Part shown: in pieces, positions 1 to 6,353 of the stretch | Layout of the letters: each line of letters starts with the position of its first letter | Numbering within the stretch: the first letter of the stretch is position 1 | NCBI GenBank assembly: GCA_945827565.1 | Contig: CALZNR010000062.1 | Coordinates: 1-7,216 of the forward strand | Source of the DNA: an uncultured Prevotella sp. | GTDB taxonomy: Bacteria > Bacteroidota > Bacteroidia > Bacteroidales > Bacteroidaceae | Direction of reading: 5' to 3' | DNA: 7,216 nucleotides | The notes under the pieces: generated by a model | Told to the model about the DNA's origin: nothing | The model's database searches: none | Seen by the model: the letters and a program-made list of their open reading frames with translations, nothing else | Position numbers and translations under genes: made by a program

Positions 1-46
1 AGATTTCTGCCTGTCTCGTGGGCTCGGAGATGTGTATAAGAGACAG
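1..46 (+). other. Nextera P7 adapter/index/Tn5 mosaic end (untrimmed artefact)
   Basis: These bases are library-construction sequence, not genome. Bases 1-4 (agat) match the 3' end of the P7 oligo, bases 5-12 (ttctgcct) match the i7 index known as N703 as it appears in the oligo, bases 13-46 match the 34-base Nextera read-2 adapter, and bases 28-46 of that are the 19-bp hyperactive Tn5 mosaic end. The leuC reading frame begins making sense immediately after base 46. The simplest reading is an untrimmed adapter read-through incorporated at a contig end. The match is by memory of the published oligos, but all four segments occur in the correct order with no mismatch. Confidence 0.97.
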
Positions 47-197
47 GATTCCAGCTGGGAGGTATGCTGTATCTACCAGCAACAGAAACTTTGAGGGAAG
101 ACAGGGACCGGGAGCCCGTACCATTCTTGCCTCTCCGCTGGTAGCTGCTGCGGCAGCAGTGACAGGTGTCATTACCGACCCACGCACATTATTATAG
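47..197 (+). CDS. leuC: 3-isopropylmalate dehydratase large subunit, C-terminal fragment (5' end missing)
   Basis: This is the last ~49 codons of LeuC, the [4Fe-4S] aconitase-family subunit that with LeuD isomerises 2-isopropylmalate to 3-isopropylmalate in the cytoplasm. In the frame beginning at base 48 the peptide starts [20 protein letters not shown], followed by [10 protein letters not shown] and an Ala-rich stretch, ending TDPRTLL and a TAG stop at 195-197. The NRNFEGRQG stretch and the ASPLVAAAA segment are hallmark C-terminal LeuC sequence. The 5' truncation is caused by the contig end and adapter, not by a genomic deletion, so it should not be called a pseudogene. leuD follows 35 bases later on the same strand, the usual leuCD pairing. 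The three iron-sulfur cysteines lie in the missing part. Confidence 0.95.
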
Positions 198-232
198 TCC
201 CAGAGTTTGTGAAAAAAGAAAAACAAAGAAAA

Positions 233-823
233 ATGAAACAGAAATTTAACGTCATAACAAGCACTTGCGTTCCCCTTCCGTTGGAAAATGTGGATACAGA
301 TCAGATTATCCCAGCACGCTTCTTGAAAGCTACAGACAAGGAGGGATTTGGTGAGAACCTGTTCAGAGACTGGAGATATAACAAGGACGGGTCGCTCAAG
401 GAAGACTTTGTTCTCAATAACCCAATCTATGGGGGCTGTATTCTTGTGGCAGGCAAGAACTTTGGTTCTGGCTCTAGTAGGGAACATGCAGCATGGGCGA
501 TTGCCGGTTATGGATTCAGAGTGGTTATCAGTAGCTTTTTTGCCGACATACACAAGAACAACGAGCTGAACAACTTTGTGCTGCCCGTGGTAGTGAGCGA
601 AAAGTTTCTTGCAGAACTGTTTGAAAGCATAGAGAAAGATCCTAAAACAGAGGTGGAGGTGGACCTACCCAACCAAAAGGTGACCAATATGTCAACAGGA
701 AGTTCAGAGACCTTTGACATCAACGGCTACAAAAAGCATTGCTTGATGAATGGACTTGACGATATAGACTATTTGCTTCAGAACAAGGACAAGATAGAAG
801 CATGGGAACAGCAGAACAAATAA
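233..823 (+). CDS. leuD: 3-isopropylmalate dehydratase small subunit
   Basis: LeuD is the swivelling-domain subunit of isopropylmalate isomerase and partners LeuC. From ATG 233 it is 196 aa, normal for the family. Visible motifs are [11 protein letters not shown] (residues 21-31) and the substrate-binding loop [17 protein letters not shown] (74-90), followed by the FADIHKNN segment (103-110). The frame is open upstream to a GTG at 209, which would add eight Lys-rich residues. I prefer ATG 233 because the family starts just before [12 protein letters not shown] and the bases upstream are A-rich, as is common in Bacteroidetes. The gene's last 22 bases overlap the next gene in another frame, implying translational coupling. 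LeuCD also acts on citramalate, which fits the synthase downstream. Confidence 0.96.
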   Translation: MKQKFNVITSTCVPLPLENVDTDQIIPARFLKATDKEGFGENLFRDWRYNKDGSLKEDFVLNNPIYGGCILVAGKNFGSGSSREHAAWAIAGYGFRVVISSFFADIHKNNELNNFVLPVVVSEKFLAELFESIEKDPKTEVEVDLPNQKVTNMSTGSSETFDINGYKKHCLMNGLDDIDYLLQNKDKIEAWEQQNK

Positions 824-2364
824 ACCATACTTCCCACCACCGTACTCTGCCTTTTGTAGAGATCATGGACTGTACGCTGCGCGATGGTGAACAAACCAGC
901 GGTGTCTCGTTCCTGCCACACGAAAAACTGATGATAGCGCGAAAGTTGCTGAAGGATGTGAATGTGGACAGGATAGAGGTGGCTTCAGCGCGCGTATCAG
1001 AGGGCGAGAAAGATGCGGTGAAAATGATATGTCGCTATGCCCAGCAGATAGGAAAACTGGATAGAGTAGAGGTGCTGGGATTTGTGGATGGCACTGCTTC
1101 TATAGACTGGATATGCGATTGCGGAGGTCAGGTCATCAATCTGCTGGCAAAGGGTTCAAGAAAACACTGCCTGCATCAGTTGAAGAAAACACCAGAAGAG
1201 CATATTGCAGACATCAAGGCTTCATTGAACTATGCCGACCAGAGGGGAATAGCCGTAAATCTATATCTGGAGGATTGGAGCGGCGGTATGAAGGAATCGC
1301 CCGAGTATGTGTATCAACTGATTGATGCTCTGAAAGATACCAAAATCAAGAGGTTTATGCTTCCTGATACTTTGGGAGTGCTGAATCCTCTACAGGTGAT
1401 AGAGTTCTTCCGTAAGATGAGGAAGCGGTATCCCCAACTGCATTTCGACTTTCACGCCCATAATGATTACGACTTGGCTGTGAGCAATTCGCTGGCTGCC
1501 GTGCTTTGCGGTGCCAAGGGACTGCATGTCACTGTAAACGGTTTGGGAGAGAGGTGTGGAAATGCACCGCTTTCCAGTGTGCAGGTGATACTGAAAGACC
1601 AGTTTGAGGCAAAGACAAGCATACAGGAAGATCAACTGAATGCTATTAGCAAGATGGTGGAGGGCTATGCTGGTATCAGCGTGTCGCCAAACCAGCCTAT
1701 TGTAGGTGATAATGTGTTTACGCAGGTGGCAGGTGTACATGCCGACGGTGATTCAAAAAACAATCTGTATTGCAATGCCCTGGTGCCAGAACGTTTTGGA
1801 AGAAAAAGAGAATATGCGCTTGGCAAGAATAGCGGAAAGGCTAATATCGCACGCAACCTTGAGGAATTAGGGTTGGAGCTGACTGCTGAGCAGACAAAAC
1901 TTGTGACCAAACGAATAACAGAACTTGGTGACAGAAAAGAGATTGTGACCCAGGAAGACCTCCCGTTCATCGTGAGTGATGTGCTGAAGCACAATGTTCC
2001 AGAAGAAAAGGTGAAATTGGTGAGCTATATGGTGTCACTGGCCTATGGTCTTAAACCTATTGCAAGTGTCAAGGTGAGTATTGATGGCAAGCAGTATGAG
2101 GCGGACTCTACGGGTGACGGACAGTATGATGCCTTTGTGAAAGCACTGCGAAAGATATACAAGGACAATCTGAACCGCACCTTCCCCCTGCTTGACAACT
2201 ATGCGGTGACTATTCCGCCAGGCGGACGAACCGACGCCTTGGTGCAGACTGTCATCACCTGGAGAAATGAGGACAAGATTATCAGAACCAGAGGTTTGGA
2301 TGCCGACCAAACAGAGGCGGCTATCAAAGCCACGTTCAAGATGCTGAATATTATAGAAGAGTAA
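802..2364 (+). CDS. cimA: LeuA-family synthase, most likely (R)-citramalate synthase (Leptospira type)
   Basis: Predicted to condense pyruvate with acetyl-CoA to (R)-citramalate, the first step of threonine-independent isoleucine synthesis. The 520-aa protein has an HMGL-like TIM barrel (about 18-290) with TLRDGEQ (25-31), Asp28 and the HAH metal pair (His218, His220), a linker with GVHADGD (His313) and Tyr323, and a C-terminal LeuA-type allosteric domain (about 405-515). Pocket residues follow Leptospira CimA, not isopropylmalate synthase: Leu92, Leu115, and Tyr155/Glu157 in YLEDW, where LeuA enzymes usually carry an FSxED-like motif. The isoleucine-site region is also similar (Tyr442-Asp443, Tyr467, Ile471, [11 protein letters not shown], Gln503), suggesting feedback inhibition by isoleucine. 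The start overlaps leuD by 22 bases; the only other nearby Met (residue 22) is too close to the catalytic motif. The alternative is a second 2-isopropylmalate synthase. Residue equivalences are from memory and the substrate is inferred. Confidence 0.82.
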   Translation: MGTAEQINHTSHHRTLPFVEIMDCTLRDGEQTSGVSFLPHEKLMIARKLLKDVNVDRIEVASARVSEGEKDAVKMICRYAQQIGKLDRVEVLGFVDGTASIDWICDCGGQVINLLAKGSRKHCLHQLKKTPEEHIADIKASLNYADQRGIAVNLYLEDWSGGMKESPEYVYQLIDALKDTKIKRFMLPDTLGVLNPLQVIEFFRKMRKRYPQLHFDFHAHNDYDLAVSNSLAAVLCGAKGLHVTVNGLGERCGNAPLSSVQVILKDQFEAKTSIQEDQLNAISKMVEGYAGISVSPNQPIVGDNVFTQVAGVHADGDSKNNLYCNALVPERFGRKREYALGKNSGKANIARNLEELGLELTAEQTKLVTKRITELGDRKEIVTQEDLPFIVSDVLKHNVPEEKVKLVSYMVSLAYGLKPIASVKVSIDGKQYEADSTGDGQYDAFVKALRKIYKDNLNRTFPLLDNYAVTIPPGGRTDALVQTVITWRNEDKIIRTRGLDADQTEAAIKATFKMLNIIEE

Positions 2365-2416
2365 AACCATGAATGTGGTGCGCAAGGGTGCCACTTTGAA
2401 AAAGAATAATAGAAAT

Positions 2417-3478
2417 ATGAAATTAAAAATTGCAGTTCTTCCGGGAGATGGTATCGGACCGGAAATTATGGAGCAAGGTGTGGCTGTAATGAATGCCGTT
2501 GCTGCCAAGTTTAACCACGAAGTGAGCTATCAGAAGGCATTGTGCGGTGCACATGCCATAGATGAGGTGGGCGACCCCTTCCCCGAAGAAACCTACCAGA
2601 TTTGCAAGGAGGCGGATGCTGTGCTGTTTGCTGCCGTGGGTGATCCTAAGTTTGACAACAATCCCACAGCCACGGTTCGTCCTGAGCAGGGACTGCTGGC
2701 AATGAGAAAAAAGTTGGGACTCTTTGCCAATATCCGTCCTGTGCAAACTTTCAAGTGCTTGGTGCATAAGTCTCCATTGAAATCAGAATTGGTAGATGGT
2801 GCTGACTTTGTGTGCATCCGTGAGTTGACAGGTGGAATGTATTTTGGCGAGAAGTATCAAGACAATGACAAGGCCTACGACACCAATTATTACACCCGTC
2901 CAGAGGTGGAGCGTATCTTGAAAGTAGGCTTTGAATATGCACGTAAGAGAAATCATCATCTTACAGTGGTGGATAAAGCCAATGTGTTGGCATCCAGTCG
3001 CCTTTGGAGACAGATAGCCAAGGAGATGGAGCCGCAGTATCCTGATGTAAATGTAGATTACATGTTTGTGGACAATGCCTCTATGCGCATGATAGCCGAG
3101 CCAAAATTCTTTGATGTGATGGTTACAGAAAACACCTTTGGTGACATTCTTACAGATGAAGGTAGCTGTATTTCAGGCTCGATGGGCTTGCTTCCCTCTG
3201 CTTCAACGGGCGAAAGCACTCCTGTATTTGAACCAGTACATGGATCTTGGCCACAGGCAAAGGGGCAGAATATCGCCAATCCGTTGGCACAGATTCTCTC
3301 TGTAGCCATGCTCTTCGAGTACTTTGATTTGAAAGAAGAAGGTGCTTTGATACGCAAGGCTGTGAATGCTTCACTTGATGCCAATGTGCGCACCTCCGAG
3401 ATACAGGTAGAGGGTGGCGAAAAGTATGGCACCAAAGAGGTGGGTGCTTGGATTGTTGATTACATCAATAAGCAATAA
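2417..3478 (+). CDS. leuB: 3-isopropylmalate dehydrogenase
   Basis: LeuB is a cytoplasmic NAD-dependent beta-decarboxylating dehydrogenase that turns 3-isopropylmalate into 2-oxoisocaproate, and in citramalate pathways also 3-methylmalate into 2-oxobutyrate. From ATG 2417 it is 353 aa, the usual length. Visible are the N-terminal [11 protein letters not shown] (8-18), substrate arginines near 97, 107 and 135, [11 protein letters not shown] (135-145) with the catalytic Tyr142, VDKANVL (185-191) with the catalytic Lys187, the metal aspartates Asp219, Asp243 and Asp247 in [10 protein letters not shown], and the NAD-binding EPVHGSWP (272-279). An in-frame ATG at 2369, four bases after the cimA stop, would add 16 residues that do not look like the family. 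The A-rich run before 2417 supports the shorter form. The next gene starts directly after its TAA stop. Confidence 0.96.
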   Translation: MKLKIAVLPGDGIGPEIMEQGVAVMNAVAAKFNHEVSYQKALCGAHAIDEVGDPFPEETYQICKEADAVLFAAVGDPKFDNNPTATVRPEQGLLAMRKKLGLFANIRPVQTFKCLVHKSPLKSELVDGADFVCIRELTGGMYFGEKYQDNDKAYDTNYYTRPEVERILKVGFEYARKRNHHLTVVDKANVLASSRLWRQIAKEMEPQYPDVNVDYMFVDNASMRMIAEPKFFDVMVTENTFGDILTDEGSCISGSMGLLPSASTGESTPVFEPVHGSWPQAKGQNIANPLAQILSVAMLFEYFDLKEEGALIRKAVNASLDANVRTSEIQVEGGEKYGTKEVGAWIVDYINKQ

Positions 3479-4159
3479 ATGCTGCCTAAACGATTTGCAA
3501 TACTTATCATTGCGTCAGCATGCAGTTGGCACGTGCTTATGGCACAGCCAACTGCATTATTGCGTGATTCTCTCCAGACATTAAGGAACCAAATTGCTGT
3601 CAGTCCGTATTCCACGGAACTGCACCTGAAAAAAGCGGCTGTCAATCTGCAGTTAGGACAGATTGACTATGCACTGGAAGAGTACAATCTGGTGTTGCAG
3701 CATGAACCCAACAACCTTTCAGCCTTGTTTTTTAGAGCGTATGTCTATACAGAAAAAAGGCTCTATGACTTTGCTTTCAACGACTATGCCGCCATTCTGA
3801 AGCACTGTCCATTCCATTTTGAGGCAATGTTGTGCCAATCGCAGGTATGTATGCGGAGCGAAAGAATGAACGAAGCTTCTGATATTCTCAACTCTTTGGT
3901 TACTCTATATCCCGACAGTGCCACGGCATATGTAGCCCGTGCTGGTTTTGAAGAAAAGATAAATCAGCAGGATGCTGCCTTGTACGATTGGGAGCGTGCC
4001 ATCGAACTTAGTCCAAATAACAATGATTATAGGATTTCGATGGTGCGACTGTTGATTGCGATGAACAAGAAAAAACGGGCACGAAAAGTACTGAAGCAAA
4101 TGGAGCAAATGGGAGTGCCCCATGCCCTGCTCAGAGAATGGTATCAGAAGGCGGAGTAG
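3479..4159 (+). CDS. Exported tetratricopeptide-repeat protein
   Basis: A 226-aa protein of unknown specific role. Residues 1-22 form a signal peptide: MLPKR, a hydrophobic core, and a probable signal peptidase I site at LMA/QP, a common Bacteroidetes pattern with Gln at +1. A weaker lipobox-like ASAC lies at 12-15, so a lipoprotein is not excluded. The mature part consists of helical TPR-like repeats at roughly 45-78, 79-112, 113-146 and 147-180, plus a degenerate C-terminal helical pair; repeat-like phrases include ALEEYNLVLQHEPNNLSALF and ALYDWERAIELSPNN. TPR domains bind other proteins or peptides, here in the periplasm. The ATG abuts the leuB TAA with no gap, so it is probably translated from the leu operon transcript. 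Nothing in the sequence links it to amino acid synthesis. Confidence 0.88.
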   Translation: MLPKRFAILIIASACSWHVLMAQPTALLRDSLQTLRNQIAVSPYSTELHLKKAAVNLQLGQIDYALEEYNLVLQHEPNNLSALFFRAYVYTEKRLYDFAFNDYAAILKHCPFHFEAMLCQSQVCMRSERMNEASDILNSLVTLYPDSATAYVARAGFEEKINQQDAALYDWERAIELSPNNNDYRISMVRLLIAMNKKKRARKVLKQMEQMGVPHALLREWYQKAE

Positions 4160-4162
4160 GAT

Positions 4163-4426
4163 TTATTCAACGATACCAGCTTCTTTCCACTGCTTTACCA
4201 AGGCTGTCACGTCTTTTTGTGCCGTGGCTGCATCTACGTCATATTCTTGTTGTAGAATCTCCGTCAGTTGCTCAACAGTAAACTCTTCTGCAATGGTTTT
4301 CCATAGGAACACAGCTGATTCGTTCATGCTGATGATATGGTTGAAATCAATGTTCTCGATACCTGATGCCACGATGATGTTTTCACCGCATACGTCTCTC
4401 AATTCAAATCCTTTTTTTTTCTTCAT
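4163..4426 (-). CDS. PqqD-family protein (RiPP recognition element fold)
   Basis: An 87-aa protein of the PqqD family. In peptide-modification pathways, PqqD-type domains bind the leader of a precursor peptide and present it to the modifying enzyme. The sequence shows the family order: a beta-hairpin region GFELRDVCGENIIVASG (6-22), the FNHIISMNESAVFLW core (28-42), then a winged-helix part with FTVEQLTEILQQEYDVD (49-65) and a C-terminal helix ending WKEAGIVE. The chosen start, MKKKKGFELRDV, fits Bacteroidales homologues as I remember them, but the frame is open upstream to an ATG at 4480 that overlaps the previous gene's stop (TGATG); that form would be 105 aa. Codons 3-5 are a run of nine A. 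The gene is last in its set and ends 3 bases from the converging TPR gene. No precursor peptide is seen nearby. Confidence 0.85.
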   Translation of the reverse strand: MKKKKGFELRDVCGENIIVASGIENIDFNHIISMNESAVFLWKTIAEEFTVEQLTEILQQEYDVDAATAQKDVTALVKQWKEAGIVE

Positions 4427-4477
4427 ACTGTTAAGTTCTGATGTAAGTTTTTTTATTCTTATTTTTGTGATGCGCAC

Positions 4478-4482
4478 CATCA
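4478..4482 (-). promoter_or_regulatory. TGATG stop/start overlap, alternative start for the PqqD-family gene
   Basis: On the minus strand the peptidase gene ends with TGA (4482-4480), and the A of that stop begins an ATG (4480-4478) in frame with the PqqD-family gene 18 codons downstream. No stop intervenes. This arrangement typically allows ribosome re-initiation. It could be the true start, giving an 18-residue basic extension (MVRITKIRIKKLTSELNS), or only a coincidental open stretch. The sequence alone does not decide. Confidence 0.45.
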
Positions 4483-4923
4483 GCCAAAAAGCAGTTTGTG
4501 CAAAGCCAGCAAGTACCTTCTGACGGGGTGTAGTTTGTGCCAGCACCAGGCATAACACTTCCACTTTCTTGATTCTGGATTGTCTGGTGTTTGTTTTCCT
4601 TTCCTATAAAAGAGTACAGCTTTGGCAATCACATCTTTTCTTTGGCAGTGTTCAGGCGTTAGGTTGCCATCGCCAAGTAGTGTCACCTCGTCGCCTTTCA
4701 GTTGAACGATGCGGTGCAGTGCATACCTCTTGGGAGACACTTCTGCCAAAACGATGTCAAAAATATGCAGTTCGTTTGTCTTCACCAGTTTTGCCGTGTC
4801 TCTTTTATCCTTCAGGAATGGTCTCATGCTGTTGCCAGAGAGTGTCAGGGTGACGCTATGTCCCTCCTGAATCAGTTTTGCAATCTCTGGGATGAGTATC
4901 TCATTGGGCTTTTGTAGTTTCAT
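4480..4923 (-). CDS. Soluble S24/S26-type serine peptidase (signal-peptidase-like)
   Basis: A 147-aa protein with the LexA/signal peptidase fold signature. LTLSGNSMRPFL (26-37) carries the presumed nucleophile Ser32 before Met33. FDIVLAE (55-61) is the second conserved box, and YALHRIV (67-73) places His70 where LexA-type and bacterial signal peptidase I enzymes have the catalytic Lys, as in the S26B (SipW/archaeal/ER) Ser-His type. LLGDGNLTP (82-90) matches the GDN box. No N-terminal membrane anchor is seen, so a cytoplasmic location is inferred, unlike true signal peptidases. The C-terminus is basic and aromatic (WKCYAWCWHK, 121-130). In this position, between an HprK-like gene and a PqqD-family gene, a leader-peptide protease role is plausible but unproven. 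A regulator-type S24 domain is less likely because no DNA-binding domain is present. Confidence 0.83.
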   Translation of the reverse strand: MKLQKPNEILIPEIAKLIQEGHSVTLTLSGNSMRPFLKDKRDTAKLVKTNELHIFDIVLAEVSPKRYALHRIVQLKGDEVTLLGDGNLTPEHCQRKDVIAKAVLFYRKGKQTPDNPESRKWKCYAWCWHKLHPVRRYLLALHKLLFG

Positions 4924-4929
4924 GCTTTT

Positions 4930-4933
4930 TCCT
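4930..4933 (-). promoter_or_regulatory. Shine-Dalgarno-like AGGA before the S24/S26 peptidase gene
   Basis: The minus strand reads CAGGAAAAAGCATG, with AGGA six bases before the ATG at 4923. Most starts in this window have only A-rich upstream sequence, as is common in Bacteroidetes, so this is one of the few conventional ribosome binding sites here and supports the chosen start. It lies in the 26-base spacer after the HprK-like gene. Confidence 0.6.
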
Positions 4934-4950
4934 GTCGATATTGTGCGGCT

Positions 4951-5841
4951 CTACATTCTTGTTATTCCTTTCTTACACACCTCCATGGCCTCCTTGTTGG
5001 GCAGGCAGTGCAGTTTATATACGGGTGTGACCTTGATAATCTGCGAAAGGATATTGTAAAGATTGTCTTGTATCTCCTTGTTCCACGCCATGGAAGATGA
5101 AGACTGTATCAGCATGACCAATGCTTGCAGTACATTCATCTTCTCAATGCTGTTGTATGGAGCTCTGCTGATCAGTGTAAGTGCTCCCAAAGGATACTTC
5201 ACGTTTCTGTAGCAGGGCGTTTTGCCGCTCCATGGAGAACCGTATATCCATGCTTGACCGTTGATAATCTTAATGATGGGATTGTCGTCGTTTATCAGGC
5301 TCACACCCTCTTGATGTTTCATCCATAGGGCACTGTGTGTGCTCTTTCCTGTTCCGCTCTTCGCCAAAAAGGGGTATCCTTTTCCTTGAAATGAGATGCA
5401 AGAAGCATGAATCATCAGCGTTTTTCTGAAACTTGCAGCGAAGGCGAAAACCAGCATGAGTGCGTTGTTCAGACCAAAATATCTCATGGTAGAGTCTCCA
5501 TATACGGCACAACTGCATTGGCTGAAATCGTCACTGGTTTGTAGCAAGCAGCACACCTTCCCATCTGTGTTCTTGATATGAAATTGCTGCCCACCGTTCT
5601 GACGCACTTGCACCAAAGTCAGTCCATTGCCAGTATCAAAGTCTTTTACCGTAGTGGTGTTTGCATCTGCTTGTAGCGATTCTTCGATTTTAAGTGTAAA
5701 CAGCAAAGTCTCGCCCTCAGCCATTTGTTCCTTGCTTATTGCAAATGGCCTCAGCGAGGGCAAATGCTCTTCCATCTCTTTGGCGTGTTCGATGCAGATA
5801 GGCTCATCTGCTATGCGGTAGAAGTACTGGCATTTATTCAT
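4951..5841 (-). CDS. HPr kinase-like P-loop protein (HprK-related, RiPP-type)
   Basis: A 296-aa protein whose C-terminal half resembles the catalytic domain of HPr kinase/phosphorylase. Visible are the IHAS motif (144-147), a Walker A loop AKSGTGKST (160-168) with Lys166, the acidic pair NDDNP (184-188), and GSPWSGKTPCYRNVKYPLGA (201-220), typical of HprK-like proteins in peptide clusters. Residues 1-125 form an unassigned N-terminal domain. It contains the cysteines Cys97, Cys98, Cys109 and Cys111, which may or may not bind metal. It is unlikely to be a true HPr kinase: the overall sequence differs, and it sits beside PqqD-family and peptidase genes. HprK-like kinases phosphorylate lasso peptides in some clusters, so a peptide or protein kinase role is inferred. 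Its start overlaps the preceding gene by 8 bases, implying coupling. Confidence 0.85.
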   Translation of the reverse strand: MNKCQYFYRIADEPICIEHAKEMEEHLPSLRPFAISKEQMAEGETLLFTLKIEESLQADANTTTVKDFDTGNGLTLVQVRQNGGQQFHIKNTDGKVCCLLQTSDDFSQCSCAVYGDSTMRYFGLNNALMLVFAFAASFRKTLMIHASCISFQGKGYPFLAKSGTGKSTHSALWMKHQEGVSLINDDNPIIKIINGQAWIYGSPWSGKTPCYRNVKYPLGALTLISRAPYNSIEKMNVLQALVMLIQSSSSMAWNKEIQDNLYNILSQIIKVTPVYKLHCLPNKEAMEVCKKGITRM

Positions 5842-6271
5842 CCTCGGAATACTCTACGGGTTTGAAGGTGAAGTCGCCATGATTGATATGCCTGATGTCA
5901 TACATGCCTTTTGCCTTGACTGTATATTGCCGTTTCAGTTTCATCAACTTCTTTTCTACTTTTTTCTTTTTTCTATCACACAGCACGATACAGGTGCGTG
6001 CTTTCAGTCCACATTCGTTGGTAAGGTAAGACTTCAACTGTATTGCATATTCCTCCCTTGAAAGGATGAACTTTGTTTTGCTTTCATACCACACGTTTTC
6101 CATTTCCTGGAGGTCAGTAAAATATACAATGGAGTCGTTGAAAGATGCAGAGAACCCACATATATACATCTTCGGAGCTTGTTTTTTCTTTGCATCTGCG
6201 GTGTATGGCATTGCAGCCAGCAAACACACCAGGGTTATCATCAACGAATATAAAACGGTTGTTCTTCTCAT
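5834..6271 (-). CDS. Small exported Bacteroidales protein of unknown function
   Basis: A 145-aa protein with a clear signal peptide: a basic start MRRTTVLYSLM, a hydrophobic core, and a likely cleavage site at ADA/KKK after residue 27. The mature part is basic, with KKKQAPKMYICGFSASFNDS (28-47), DSIVYFTDLQEMENVWYESK (46-65), and a Lys-rich helix KKKKVEKKLMKLKRQY (101-116), ending in the acidic tail EYSEDE. It resembles a conserved Bacteroidales hypothetical family with the phrases GFSASFNDS, KTKFIL and KAKGMYDIRH; no function is known to me. It is the first gene of the four-gene set and overlaps the HprK-like gene by 8 bases. The 82-base gap to rpoD shows no clear Bacteroidetes promoter (TAnnTTTG), so transcription may continue from rpoD. 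Confidence 0.82.
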   Translation of the reverse strand: MRRTTVLYSLMITLVCLLAAMPYTADAKKKQAPKMYICGFSASFNDSIVYFTDLQEMENVWYESKTKFILSREEYAIQLKSYLTNECGLKARTCIVLCDRKKKKVEKKLMKLKRQYTVKAKGMYDIRHINHGDFTFKPVEYSEDE

Positions 6272-6353
6272 TCTTTTGATTTTTATGTCCTTTTTATTGG
6301 GAAATAACAGCTTTGTTGCGGTGTTATGGGGTTATGTTGTATTGATGTGCGTT
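6272..6353 (-). other. Spacer between rpoD and the exported-protein gene
   Basis: An 82-base AT-rich gap. On the minus strand it contains GTTATTTC, AATAAAAAGGACATAAAAATC and an A-rich lead into the ATG. The AAGGA is about 17 bases from the start codon, too far for a good Shine-Dalgarno site. I found neither a convincing TTTG/TAnnTTTG promoter nor a stem with a T-tract, so read-through from rpoD is possible. Confidence 0.5.

Noticed and set aside
28..46. Tn5/IS50-like mosaic end as a possible natural transposon terminus
   Set aside because: It sits inside a perfect Nextera adapter with P7 bases and index, so it is a library artefact.
209..232. Upstream GTG start for leuD (eight extra Lys-rich residues)
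   Set aside because: The family starts close to ATG 233, and this stretch is the A-rich leader typical of Bacteroidetes translation starts.
2369..2416. Upstream ATG start for leuB (16 extra residues)
   Set aside because: The extension is low-complexity basic sequence, and normal LeuB begins with the strand before GDGIGPE.
3512..3523. Lipobox-like ASAC in the TPR protein, suggesting a lipoprotein
   Set aside because: Position -3 is Ala rather than Leu/Val/Ile, and a better signal peptidase I site (LMA/QP) follows. Kept only as an alternative in the gene entry.
4122..4523. Plus-strand ORF of 133 aa opposite the PqqD-family gene
   Set aside because: It is Ser/Phe-rich antisense sequence that covers a recognisable PqqD-family gene and overlaps the TPR gene's end.
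4569..4853. Plus-strand ORF of 94 aa opposite the peptidase gene
   Set aside because: The minus strand encodes clear peptidase motifs (GNSM, LHRIV), and the plus frame shows no recognisable domain.
4951..5841. Genuine HPr kinase/phosphorylase controlling sugar catabolite repression
   Set aside because: The GSPWSGK and NDDNP patterns, the N-terminal domain and the PqqD/peptidase neighbours fit RiPP-type HprK-like proteins better; no ptsH-like gene is nearby.
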